Positions 9,450-19,540 of a DNA stretch of 24,922 nucleotides are shown piece after piece. This stretch comes from Cylindrodendrum hubeiense (Eukaryota; Ascomycota; Sordariomycetes; Hypocreales; Nectriaceae). The DNA lies in NCBI GenBank assembly GCA_014621425.1, contig JAANBB010000523.1:1-24922 (forward strand). Direction: 5' to 3'. Every line of letters begins with the position of its first letter. Within the stretch, counting starts at the first letter, position 1. Under the pieces are notes generated by a model. It did no database searches. It was not told the DNA's origin and saw only the letters and a program-made list of their open reading frames with translations. The translations under genes were made by a program, and so were the position numbers.

Positions 9450-12400
9450 TTACACCCAGTGCGCCTCACCATTATCGCCCAGGTTGCCATTGGAGTTGGC
9501 ATTGCCATTGACACTGCCATTGCCGTTGGTAGAGCGCGAGGGAGAGAAATTACCGGGAGCTCTCTGTCCAAACTGGGGCGGCTGGACCGGGCCACCAACG
9601 GTGGTTGGAGCAGGAACAGTCAGGACAGAGCTGTTGGGGTAGGTGGGCATGTTCTGACGAATGCCCTGATTTCCCAAGCCAGAAAGTCCTCCGTTAGTGA
9701 CGCCGTTAGATTGAGCCATAGGGGCGCTTCCAGACAGGCCTCGAGAGTGGGTTGGTCGCAGAGGAATCTGTCCCTGAGTGTTGTCGGCCGGGGTGGCTTG
9801 GCCACTGGAGGCGGCGCTGCCGCGGTTGTCAAAGGCGGAGATCTTGGCCTGGATGCGACGTCCATAAGGAGTGGTTCGGATTTGCGGGAGAATGGGGCGT
9901 ATAGATTCGACCAGGCGGTACTTCTGGTGAGGCGTGGCGTATTCGAGAGCAGTCTGAATGACATAGTTGGCAAAGGAGTCTCGAAGGAGACGCTCCATCT
10001 CTTGGGGCACCAGCAACTCCTCCACAATCATGTCCCTGGATACTGGTTTGGAACAACGCAGACACTTCTCGATGACGTTGGAGCTGAACTTGTGACGAGA
10101 CAGCTGACTGACGCAGCCGCGGAACATGCTCACGACAGGCTCAGTAAAGGTAGTTTCGTTGAGGTCGATGATGTACTGGACGACGTAGTTTCCGAAGGGG
10201 TCTTGGACCAGGATTCGGGCATGTTCAGTAATGCGTTGGATCAGCCAGAGTTTCTGGTCACCCGATGCATGATCGATGCATCTCTGGAGAACACAGCAAC
10301 CGTGACGGTGGGTGCCGACCTCGACACAGTTGTTGCCAACGGCGTCAAATATGAACTGAGCATCAATAGCGGTGAGCTTGTTGAGGCACTTCTGGATGAC
10401 ATGGTTGCCATTCAGATCCTGGATCAACTCAACCACGCGGAAGCGGAGGGCCTCAATGATGAGGTGAACCTGCTGGGGCGTGCTGACGTACTCAATCATC
10501 TTCTGAAGAGCACGAGTTCCATGCTGGTTTAGAGCAATGCGCACCATGTCCTGAGAGGCGTTCTGGATCAAAATGGTTCTCTCGTCGTCATTGCAGAACT
10601 CGAGGAGCTTTTGGCACAAATAATTACCAAATGGGTCCGTCATGAGCTCGATGACATGCTGGTTTGTCTCAAGCCAAATCATATGAACCTGTTCAGGGTT
10701 GCGCTCCTCAAGCTTCTTCTGGAGGTAGCGGCAGCCGTGCTGATCCTTGCACAAGTCATAGATTTGACCGGTGAACGACTCAAGGGGCATGTTATGGTAA
10801 CGGGACATGGCTATAACCTGTTAGCGTTTTTATCCTTGCAGCCAAGTCTAGAACCTTCGGTCACTCACCTTCGTTATCGAGCTGACGACGATGTTGGATG
10901 ACACGAGCCTGGCTGTCACGGGGTTGGTTACCCTGGCCGTAGGAAAGCGACCCATATCCGGCATAGTTCTGGGGAGGGTACATGTTTCCACCATTTGCCC
11001 CGTTCATGCTCATCTGCTGCATGCCAGCGGCTAACAAAGGAACATTGAAGCCACCGGGGGGGTGTGCGGGACCCTGAGGGGAAGAGTAGCCATTGCCCTG
11101 GAAGAAACCGTTGTTGAAGGAGTTCATCGAGGGTGTGCCAGATGGGGACGAAACAATAGCCGAAGTGGGGGGCGCAGCGGTCGTGGTACTAGGACCGAAG
11201 GGAGCAGCACTAGCCTGGAGAGCAGTTTGGATCGACTGAAAGGCGGCGGCTTGCTCACGGCTCGTGTTGCCATTATCGGCGGACAGCTCGCGTCCGTGTC
11301 CACGGGGAACGGCACCAGCGGGAATGCGGCCGAGGCTCGCATTATGGTTGTGGAAGTGTTGCTGAGCGTGGTTGTTGGCGTTCATCAACGAGCCCGTGGG
11401 GTTCTTAACAGTTGGGACATCGTTGGCGGAGAATGAGCTCTGGAGCTTGGGCGGGGTCGCCATGTTCTGGTTTCCTGGAGACGACATAATAGAGCCGCCG
11501 TTCTCGTTGGCGTTTTCGGATATGTACTTGAGGTCGAGGGAGTGGCGCACGGAGCTTGGTCGGCTGCCTAGGCCACCAATGTCACCAATTTGGCTGGTGT
11601 TCCCGTTGATCGAGGACAGGCTCTGCTGGGGTCGATGACGGTTAACAACACGACTCCAACCTCTAGAAGATGAAGCCTCTGGGTTGGGCGACGGGGCCAA
11701 GGCAAGATCTAGAGCAGCCGAAGATGCAGATAACTGAGAGACGCGGTATGTCAGAAAAGAAAGCAACAGATCAGAAATGAGAATTCAAAAAGGGAACCTG
11801 GTGGATTTAACCCCCGTTGCAAACAACCTAGGTTCAAAAATGGATGTGCGATTGGCGCATCCAAACAATGAAGAGAGGTGAAGGGTTTGCAGACGGAGGG
11901 GGGAGGTGAGGAGGTTGGATTTCACGACGGGTGTTCTACTTCAACTGAGAGCGAAGTGAAGGTGCACCACAGAAAAATGTGGAGCACTCGCCGCATCTCG
12001 GAGAGGCAAAGAACAATGGCAAACACAACCAGGACAATGCGTCGCAAGGGATTCGGAATATCTCGAACGTGGGGAGACAACTTACAATCTGGTCGTCCCG
12101 ACGAACAAGGGTTGGGAAGTTCTCGTCTGGGGCACTGTGACCCAACGCACTTGGCTCTTCGTCGCCAAATAGGAACCGAGTTGTGTTGGTCTGGTCGAGA
12201 CCAACGTCGTACAGGCCATTTCTCGAGCGAGTAACAGGCATCGAGTATCGGTTGAGGCTGTCGTTGGATGTCATTGTTAGCCTTTGAAAATACGTGGTTT
12301 GGAGAAGAAGAGTAGGGTTGTGCACTATATGGCAAAGATGAAATGTGGGATATCGTCGAAACTGCTCATGCAATTGAACCCGGATGTAGTCCCAAGAAAA

Positions 12401-13924
12401 CAGAAATTTAATCCAGTTCAAGTGATGATGCAGTTTGGGTATAAACCAAGATACGAGTTAAGAGATCGAGTGAAATTAGGGGAAGTGCAAGGATGAGGAA
12501 TCAAGCAGAGCCAGCTTCGGGGATGAATAAGGGTAGGAATCACGGCGAAGCTGGTGCAGCGGCCTCCACAGCTCTGGAGTCCTTCTTTATGCCGTCTGCA
12601 GGAGTGATTCACTGAACTTCGTCGTTGTGTGTGTGTGTGGTCGCTTACTACGGAGCAGTGCAGGCCTTTTGATAGAACAAGACAATCAAAGGCACGAATC
12701 CACAAATTGGACTCGCACCTTGAGAGCCAGGTAACCATTCAAGTCTGAACAATGCTCGCGCAATAATCAAGGAGTCGGGGACCCGAGGCTAGCAGGTGAT
12801 GTGAATCGCAGTGAGTGGGCAACGAGACCAACTCACAGCTCCAACCCACGACGAGTTCACAGTCACCACCAACCTCAAACTTATGGGCGAGCTCATCACA
12901 AGCAGAGTGATAAGGTACTGCAAGACATGGAGGAAAAGCGGGGACTTACGCATTGGTTGCGCGATGGCTGGTGGGGTCCTGACGGACGGCCTCCTCTTTC
13001 TCATCATCACTATTCCTGCGCGTGGTCGGAACAGAGCGAGAGGGCATCTGCTGATCTTCGAAACCGAAGCGAGTCTGCATGATTCCAGACTGGGGAGATT
13101 GAAGTTGCGACCCGGATCGAGCGGGGCGGTTAAACAGACCTGGAGGGGAGGTCAAGCTCGAAGTCGAATAACGGTTCGGGCGGGAGAACATGGAGGGAAA
13201 GCCGGAGTTGTTGTCGCGATACTCGGGGGGCGTGGTGGGCTCGGACTGGTGACCGCCCAGTCTACCCACCTCCTCCTCCATCTGGGCCAGCTCCAGCGCC
13301 TCACGGCGTTGCTGCTGATCCAGCTTCTGCATCTCCATCTCGAAGCGTCGTCTCTGTTCGCGAATTCGTTCGTACTCGATCTTCTTCTTCTCTATCTGAT
13401 CCGGAGTCAGTCCAAAATTTCCCTGCCCGGGGGGATGACGATGTCCAGGGTCCCTCGGGTCATCTCGTTCGCGAAGGGAAGCGCCCAGGGCATCGAAATG
13501 GTGGCCATCGCCGTAGAGGTCGGCAGGGTGGCGGGTTCGTGGTCGACATACCAATTGGACCTTGTGCATAGTCTATTCCAGGACATGTCAGCCAGCTGAG
13601 CGTTGAAGGCGGCCCCATCGCAAGGGCGTCATCGATGGGAGCCGGCAACAGAGGGGCAGGCCGGATGCCAGACGGCGACTCACGTTGTAGTCCTGGGGCG
13701 GTTCGGGCCCTCGAGGGGGGGGATGCTATGGCAGCCATGGAGTTCAGGGTCGGGATACGGCCCGAGTCGGTGGTGAAGCGTCGAGGCAGGTTGTTGCGAG
13801 GATCGTGGGCGACCTGGGGTCCGGGCCCAGGCAGTCTGGAGCCATTGCGAGGAGGTGAGACAAGCGAGTTCATTGGCGACTCGTTCCTGGGGGACGTCTG
13901 GGAGCGGAAGCGTAGGTCGTCCAT
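9450..13924 (-). CDS. Puf4-like Pumilio-domain RNA-binding protein
   Basis: Exons (sense order) are 13924-13684, 13572-13552, 13395-12950, 12257-12086, 11733-10869 and 10810-9450. Exon 1 must lose one base, most simply in the C8 run (13722-13715), for the 1034-aa frame to continue. Donors GTGAGT, GTATGT, GTAAGT, GTAAGT and GTGAGT are strong. Residues 1-80 are Ser/Pro-rich; 81-130 include HKVQL-IEKKKIEYERIREQ, a likely coiled coil; 140-580 are disordered, rich in Asn, Gln and Ser. The Pumilio homology domain spans about 583-905 with eight repeats: HGCRYLQ, GNYLCQ, GTRALQ, GNHVIQ, GCCVLQ, GNYVVQ, SSNVIE, ANYVIQ. The repeat-7 SN-E triad reads G and neighbouring NY-Q triads read U, so a UGUA-type target is expected. 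HRHGCCVLQRC and MTDPFGNYL match yeast Puf4 better than Puf3. Such proteins bind mRNA 3' UTRs and promote deadenylation and decay in the cytoplasm. The tail has Asn-Gly repeats. Family call firm; N-terminal model moderate. Confidence 0.93.
12258..12949 (-). other. Large intron 3 of the Puf4-like gene
   Basis: It runs from GTAAGT (12949) to CAG (12258), 692 nt, with a GCTAAC branch motif near the 3' end. Flanking exons join as TN-A-LNRYSMPVTRSRNG in frame. It is far longer than the typical 50-100 nt here and contains a (TG)7 tract at 12626-12639. I found no additional exon that keeps the frame, but cannot exclude an alternative one. Confidence 0.7.
12626..12639. repeat. TG dinucleotide microsatellite (7 units)
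   Basis: Fourteen bases of perfect TG alternation inside the 692-nt intron of the Puf4-like gene; on the sense strand it is a CA tract. Confidence 0.85.
13715..13722 (-). other. Homopolymer C8 (sense) causing a frame conflict in Puf exon 1
   Basis: Eight G on the + strand. With eight, exon 1 is 241 nt and ends in the wrong phase for the microexon. With seven, the frame reads SPPRGPEPPQDYN and runs cleanly into TMHKVQL and IEKKK. In that downstream frame a TAG lies immediately upstream of the run, so an alternative start cannot explain it. No nearby donor or YAG acceptor repairs the phase. Confidence 0.7.
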
Positions 13925-13977
13925 GGCGGGCTAAAAGAACAAGGTGGTACACGCCGAATTGGCAAAGCGGGCTCGGT

Positions 13978-14012
13978 CTATATTACTGCAGCCATGGAAG
14001 AAACAGAAGCAT
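13978..14012 (-). promoter_or_regulatory. Two overlapping upstream ORFs in the Puf4-like leader
   Basis: One begins at ATG 14012 and stops at TAA 13983 (nine codons). The other begins at ATG 13995 and stops at TAG 13978 (five codons). They overlap in different frames and end 59 and 54 bases before the main start. They matter only if transcription starts upstream of 14012, which is likely but not shown. Confidence 0.5.
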
Positions 14013-14143
14013 CAGCAAGCGAAGCGCTCGACGGTAGAAAGAAGAGCAGGAATAGGAACAAGCAAGAGACGATGGATGGGACGTTGTTGAGAGGCGGGGT
14101 GGGCGCGGTCAGTGTGGGTATGGTCCATGGGCTAGGGGTGGAC

Positions 14144-14185
14144 GATGGGCGATGGGCAATGGGCTATGGGCTATGTGCGATGGGG
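14144..14185 (+). repeat. Heptameric tandem repeat, consensus RATGGGC
   Basis: Six contiguous 7-bp units: GATGGGC, GATGGGC, AATGGGC, TATGGGC, TATGTGC, GATGGGG. A related CCATGGGC lies just upstream at 14125-14132. It lies about 220 bp upstream of the Puf start codon, on the opposite strand sense. Confidence 0.8.
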
Positions 14186-14413
14186 CTTGGGCCACACGGG
14201 CCACTTGGGGGGTGGAAGGAGGACAGGAGAGGAGGGCCCAGGACTTTAGGCTTGTTTTGGGCAGGGCAGGCAGGTCCCTCACCTCAGGTAAGGCAGGAGC
14301 CGTGGAGGAGGGGGCAAAAGGGAAGGAGGGCCGAGGAAGGGATGAAAGAAGCAGGTCGAAGGGGTCATGATGGCGGTCATTTGCGCTCTCTCTTGTCGTT
14401 GCTGGCTTCCCGT

Positions 14414-14464
14414 TCTATCTCTCTCTCTCTCTGTCTCTCTCTCTCTTTTTCTTTTTCTTTTTCC
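14414..14464 (+). repeat. CT microsatellite followed by CTTTTT repeats
   Basis: A nearly pure (CT)n tract interrupted by single A and G bases (14414-14446), followed by three copies of a CTTTTT-like hexamer. On the Puf sense strand it is a GA/AAAAAG purine tract within the putative promoter, opposite in bias to the surrounding pyrimidine-rich sense DNA. Confidence 0.9.
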
Positions 14465-17165
14465 GACCTTCTCTCTGAAAGCAACCAGGGCTTGCCAACG
14501 CAGCAGGCGGCGTAGGAAATACCGGTTACGTCGTCTTGACTGCTGGGGCTAGGCCTGGGCCTGGCCTGTGGGTGCGTGTCGGCGGTAGCAGTGGAGGGAT
14601 ATGCGTGGGTGTCCGTGTCCACCATGTGTGCACAACCACGACAGTGACGGACACCTCAACTGCCGCCACCCTGATGCCAGCAAGAGAGATGGGAGACTTG
14701 GAGAGAGCGCGAATAACCTATGCCATGGTCCCCTTCATCGGGTGACAGCACCTAGGCCGGTCTTTCATCCCTCGGGGATGACAGAAAAGGGGGTCGGGAC
14801 CAGCAGTTCCGGTGGTGCTGTACTGGGCTGGCGAGACTGGACGTACCTGAGATAATCGCACGCGCTGAGTGGGCGGGCGTTGGGCGACAGACACAACTCG
14901 TACAGACACCGGGCACACGCAGAGCCGCTCTGCTTTCGTTATCTCGGCTTCTTGCTCACGATCTATCTCGCTCTCTCTCAGACAGCGCGCCCTGGAGAGC
15001 CAGGAGCGACAGGCTGGGTGGGAGGAAATTTGAACGACGCGACGACAACGAGGACGAGAAGAAAAAAAGGTTTGGCAAGACTCCAATAAATGGATCAAGG
15101 CAGAAGAAAAGATGGAAACGCGGACGTTTTGGCGTGGGCGTGGGGAGGTTTCGCGCGTTGTGGACACGGGCAGTGGGCAGCCTGGGACAAGGACGCAGGG
15201 TCTGGTCGCAGGCCAGGACAAGGCACCAACAGGATCGACCAGGAACAGGAAAGGACTGGAGTAGACTCAGAATGGGATAGGACAGCAATCGGACAAAATG
15301 GGGCCCGGGCCAGGGCAAGCCAGGACTGGACAGTCAGGGCAAGGTTTATTAGGGAAGACGCTCAGCATGGGGAGCTTCACTTCACCCACTTCACCAGTCC
15401 CGGCGAATTAGTGGGCACCGCAAGCCCAGAAACCCCCGTAATCACCACACCCAGCAGTACGCAGTAGCAAACAACAGCATGCAGCGACAGTGAAGGCGCC
15501 TGGGGCTGTATGGAGACTCACTTACTCGCACGTTGGGTGCCAGCGACTCAGACAGAGACAATGTGAGCCAGGAGACCCATATTGCCCATCGGCGCCTAAG
15601 CCAAGCCACGAAATAGGGCCAGCCGGTCACAGTGGAACCCTTCTTGAGCGGGCCAGGAGAGCAAAATGGGAAATGCGAAGCCCCCAGGGTCACGGATGGG
15701 GTTGCGGGATTGTCACGTATTACACTCTCCCATAAACCGTCAAAGTCAAATTGCCTCCCTCGAGGTGTAACAGTGCTATGTATATTTGCTCTGTTATCCC
15801 TTCTCCCCTTCCCCAGCTGCACTGCTGATCCTTTGGCCAGCTGTGTGGCCAGGCTGGCCAGGGCAAAGGCGCCGACTGATTTAATAGGTCCGAAGCCTCG
15901 GCTCCTTAAAGCCCGGTTTTCTCGTGGCTGTGGGCTCAGAACGTGGTACGGAGCAGAGAGGGGCCCAGCTTGTTGAGACATTCACCATCCGCCAGGCGGC
16001 CCGTCCTCAACGCAGGGACGAAATACGGGGTGTGACACCGACCTAGAGAGAGACATACGGGCAGCCTTACTTGCCCACCAACTACGATGCCCGTGGTGGT
16101 CACCTACACCGCGCAGCTGGGTGTTGACCCTCCCTTGCTGGTCTAACATCTCGGCTTGTGATACACCTTGCGGAGGCATGACGGACGTGGGCGGCAGGCC
16201 GACGCAATCGGGCGGTTCCAGGGATTACCCGATGGGGAATTGGGGGCATTTGGGGCCTGCCGGGTCCCCGGCAAAGCTACAGTAGTGCGCTGCGACTTGT
16301 GGGACGTGGGAAAGCGTCGCAGGTGGCTTTTCTCGCTGCCAAGGGCCAGCCAGTTGACGTGGTGGCCTCGATATACCGAAGGCGAGGGCAGGGAAATGTC
16401 CAGGCACATCCACATGGGTGGGAACTGCCGAATGGTCTTGCTCTCCCTATTGGGCGATGTGGCTGTCATCGTCGTGTTGGCTTCTCTGCCCTTTGGTTGC
16501 TGTCACTCTGTCTCGTGTCTCTGTGTCAGTGCGTGAGATCTCTTCCATCTCTGCTCCGTACTCCGTGCAAGCCACCCGGCTTCTGGCTAAAGCCCACCTC
16601 GCCCCTAGCACCCAATTTTTCTCGGCGGGACGAGCTGCTTTGGTACCAGAGGAGGCGACCAGATAGAGGAGGCGCCGAGACGTGCAGGGACTCCATCGGC
16701 AACCGACTTCTAGGAAATCTCGAAGGCGCTTGACACGCAATGGTTCCTCCGAGACCGAGACCCTTGTGCTGTCCTGCGCTGGAAGCGGGTACCCAGATCT
16801 CGACGTCCTGCCGGTGCTCTGTACTCCGTAGAGGGGAGTTGATTACGGATACTGTGCCACATTGGCCTTGCCAGGACGCACCAAACCCATGGAGAGGACC
16901 AGCCGCGCGCTCGATCGCAGCACGTCAACCATCCAAGGCCGGCCACTCAGTCCCCTGGCAAGATCATAGACAACTTGCCCCGAGCGCCTCCTCTGTCGTC
17001 TTTGGACGTTGATTGGCGGTGTGTCTGCTGCTCCTCTTTCCGCCTGCACGTCACCCAAATACCAACCCCAACTGCAGGGCTAAAGTCACCGTGACCAGTC
17101 CCCAGATTATTACCCATATCTCAATGACCAGGAACACCCAGTTGGCCGCCCTCACGTGTGGGCAA

Positions 17166-17180
17166 AACTACGTCGTAGTT
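17166..17180. repeat. Short perfect inverted repeat AACTACG-T-CGTAGTT
   Basis: Seven-base arms with a one-base spacer. A related palindrome CTACGTAG is at 17988-17995. Dyads like this can be sites for dimeric transcription factors; no gene is close enough to assign a role. Confidence 0.6.
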
Positions 17181-18233
17181 ACATGCTTTGTTGGAATCCT
17201 TCTTTTCTCTGCTAGCTTGTTCTACCTCGGCCGGGTGGCAGATTAACCCGCCCCCTTCCCCACTGTGCAGTTGACATCATCACCACCAAAAGTGTCTTGC
17301 CCTGATGTTGGAGTAACACCACAGGGCTTCCATCTCTGTCTCTCGATTGGTCAGCACAACTCGTTGACAGCTGGCGATCCATGCCTTGTCTCGTTCACCG
17401 CTCCCGAGCGTCGGGCCTACCTCCACGCGACGTTCCATGATGGCCGAAAGTCACCCGCCTCATCACAGACTTGTTGGGTCGGCCGTGGCAGGCAGGAAAC
17501 CCGTGGTGGCTTGCCTCTGGATCCGACCCTAATCGAGCGATGATGCTTAGCGCAGCCAGCAACTCTTGCTAGGGAGCTGGTGGGCCATCCCGGTCTGGTT
17601 CCCTGGGTTAGCGCTTCTTTGGCTTGCCACCCTGTGCACTGCAGACACAGATTCGACAGCTGGGTATGTTTGACCATGGCTTTGTCATGGTTTCGCCCAG
17701 TCAAGACAGTTTGGGGCTTCTGGGCTCGGCATGGTCGGGGTCTCGATCCACCCGTTCCGTCGTGCATGCCGCCGCACCGGGCTGGATGCATCCATCGCCC
17801 AGGAGGTTGGAAGGCTGGTGGGTTTGCTGCCACCAGGAATCCTTTTGGGATGGACGAATACGCACATCATAACCTTCCTACATCACATTGCAGCCCCCTC
17901 CCCAAGCCTATGCCTGTGCCCTGCAACAGAGCCTCGCATCGATTCCTAGTGGGGGCGATCTCAACTGAGGAGGTAATTATTACATACTACGTAGCACGTC
18001 GAGTTTGCTCCTCCTGAAACAGTCCTACCCAAAAAGCCTCACTGACGACGACTCTGCCAGTGGCTGGGCAATGGAAGCATGGAGCTCGCGCTGCCAACCG
18101 CCGTGCGAGGCCTTTTGAATTCCTCCACTCGCCCTCTCTATCCTTTCTCTGGCTGGTGCCCGCACACATTCCCCCTCCCTTCGAGGGTCTCAACCCCTTC
18201 ACCGACTTTTACACGACGCCGCTACCAGTGGCC

Positions 18234-18260
18234 CGCCTGGTTCGCCTGGTTCGCCTGGCT
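18234..18260 (+). repeat. Three 9-bp tandem units CGCCTGGTT
   Basis: Units CGCCTGGTT, CGCCTGGTT and CGCCTGGCT follow one another, then degrade into CGCCCGCCTTG. Translated on the - strand this gives a GEP repeat, but the surrounding frame is not credible as a protein. Confidence 0.8.
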
Positions 18261-18767
18261 CGCCCGCCTTGCCGTCCCACCCTAACTCAGGAGTCAGGGT
18301 CCGATCCAGCCACACTAAAGAGGCAGCTCGCCGTCCCAAGCTAAAGGTTGGTTCGTTGCGGCACTGCAGGACAGACGCCAAAGATGCAACACCGTGACGT
18401 GAGTCTGCCACAGGCCTCACTACCCCCGGCAACGACGGGCCACGGGCCACAAGGTGGTCCCGCCGTGTACTATGTAGGTTGGCCGTCGGTTGACCGTTGC
18501 TGCCACGAGGCCAATCTCTCGAGAATGAGGTCCTCCTAATTAATCTCAGAGACAAGTGATTCACCGCGATAAGATGCCACTGCCGACATTGTGCGACGGC
18601 TGTGCGGGTGCCGCACATGCGGGGGCTGGGTTTCTGCGCAGGGACGCAACTAATAACACCCTTGTTCAGCTCCCCATGGGCCAAAGCGAACGAGGCCCCG
18701 TCAAACGTAGCTAACCTGGTCATCTCCGTCAGCGATGCCGGAGCCAATCTTACCCCGCGCATTCGAA

Positions 18768-18783
18768 AACTGTCAAACTGTCA
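18768..18783 (+). repeat. Direct tandem octamer AACTGTCA x2
   Basis: Two exact adjacent copies of AACTGTCA in the gene-free interval, about 960 bp before the RPC2 start. Possibly chance. Confidence 0.7.
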
Positions 18784-19540
18784 TTGCGTACAAGCCGCTG
18801 AAGGGAGGGATGCGTAGTTGTTCACACTTTGCCAACATTGAACCACTGTATTCGTAATCCGTCATCAACTCCTGTATACATGTTGACATGTTAGACTCGA
18901 CAACAGCCAAATACGAGCCGCAATGTGACATGCCTGCGACCCCTTAGAGTTGCCATCGATCCAATCCAATAAAATCCCGATCTTCGGAAAATACAGACGT
19001 GAGGGGTTACACGGGTGACTCTAAGTCGCCACCCTACACAATGCTGTGGCATCTGCCAACTCAACCTGCAGCTGGAGTACATGACTGGTCCTACACCACC
19101 CAGGGCGGAAAAGTCATAATACCGTCAAACGTTGTTCGGTCGAGACCTTTGTACAATTAACCTCCCGTATAGCAGACGCCGATTGGCTCTGGGTTCGGTC
19201 ACACTCTATCTTCTCTTTACGCCCTTGATGGGGACGCTATTGATTTCGCCCCCGGTCTAGAATTTGCGTGAGTACGTGATGGTTTAAGCTTGAGGGTCGA
19301 GTGTTGCGCGGAAGATTCACATTCCTCCTCCTAACCAACCTCTTTCATATTTCATTACACATGAGGCAGAGCTTGTTAATACCGGCTGTTAACAGGAAGC
19401 GTATTAGAAATAAGAAAGCGAAATTAATGGAAATGTAGATAAAATGTAATAACAGAGGCTCACGTAATAAGCAAGACGAAGCATAGGATGTAGGTCATGC
19501 TCCTCACGATCGCCTCCTTACCCTAGACCATGGAGTGCTA

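Larger units (their letters stand above)
13925..15400 (-). promoter_or_regulatory. Leader and promoter of the Puf4-like gene
   Basis: The strand sense to the Puf gene is pyrimidine-rich over about 1.4 kb (the + strand is full of GGGC, GGACAG and GGAG runs), the usual signature of a long fungal leader/promoter. The start codon sits in the favourable context CCGCCATGG. Just upstream are two overlapping short upstream ORFs on the - strand. The region also holds two simple repeats. The exact transcription start is unknown. Confidence 0.5.
15401..19540. other. Large gene-free interval
   Basis: About 4.1 kb (5.8 kb with the flanking promoters) in which I see no credible gene. The open frames here, on either strand, reach at most about 190 codons, start at arbitrary ATGs, show no domain and have mixed composition rich in Cys, Trp, Arg, Pro and His typical of non-coding GC-rich DNA. 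No transposase or reverse transcriptase motifs, long terminal repeats, tRNA B-box or 5S-like sequence were noticed. From about 18840 the DNA becomes more AT-rich toward the RPC2 promoter. Confidence 0.55.

Noticed and set aside
9384..10532. Long + strand open frame of 382 codons opposite the Puf exon
   Set aside because: It is antisense to the Pumilio repeats, whose codon usage leaves this frame open. The protein has no recognisable features and the - strand product is certain.
12420..12440. Possible C/D snoRNA in Puf intron 3 (GTGATGA box)
   Set aside because: No CTGA D box at a suitable distance and no terminal stem were seen.
12811..13599. + strand open frame of 262 codons
   Set aside because: Antisense to Puf exon 3 and its introns; composition reflects the complementary strand.
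13994..14515. 173-codon + strand frame with a Ser/Leu-rich end
   Set aside because: It is made of the RATGGGC and CT repeats and lies antisense to the Puf leader.
18199..18762. 187-codon - strand frame ending in a collagen-like GEP repeat
   Set aside because: The repeat is a 9-bp tandem DNA repeat; the rest is compositionally unlike a protein, with no splice or domain support.
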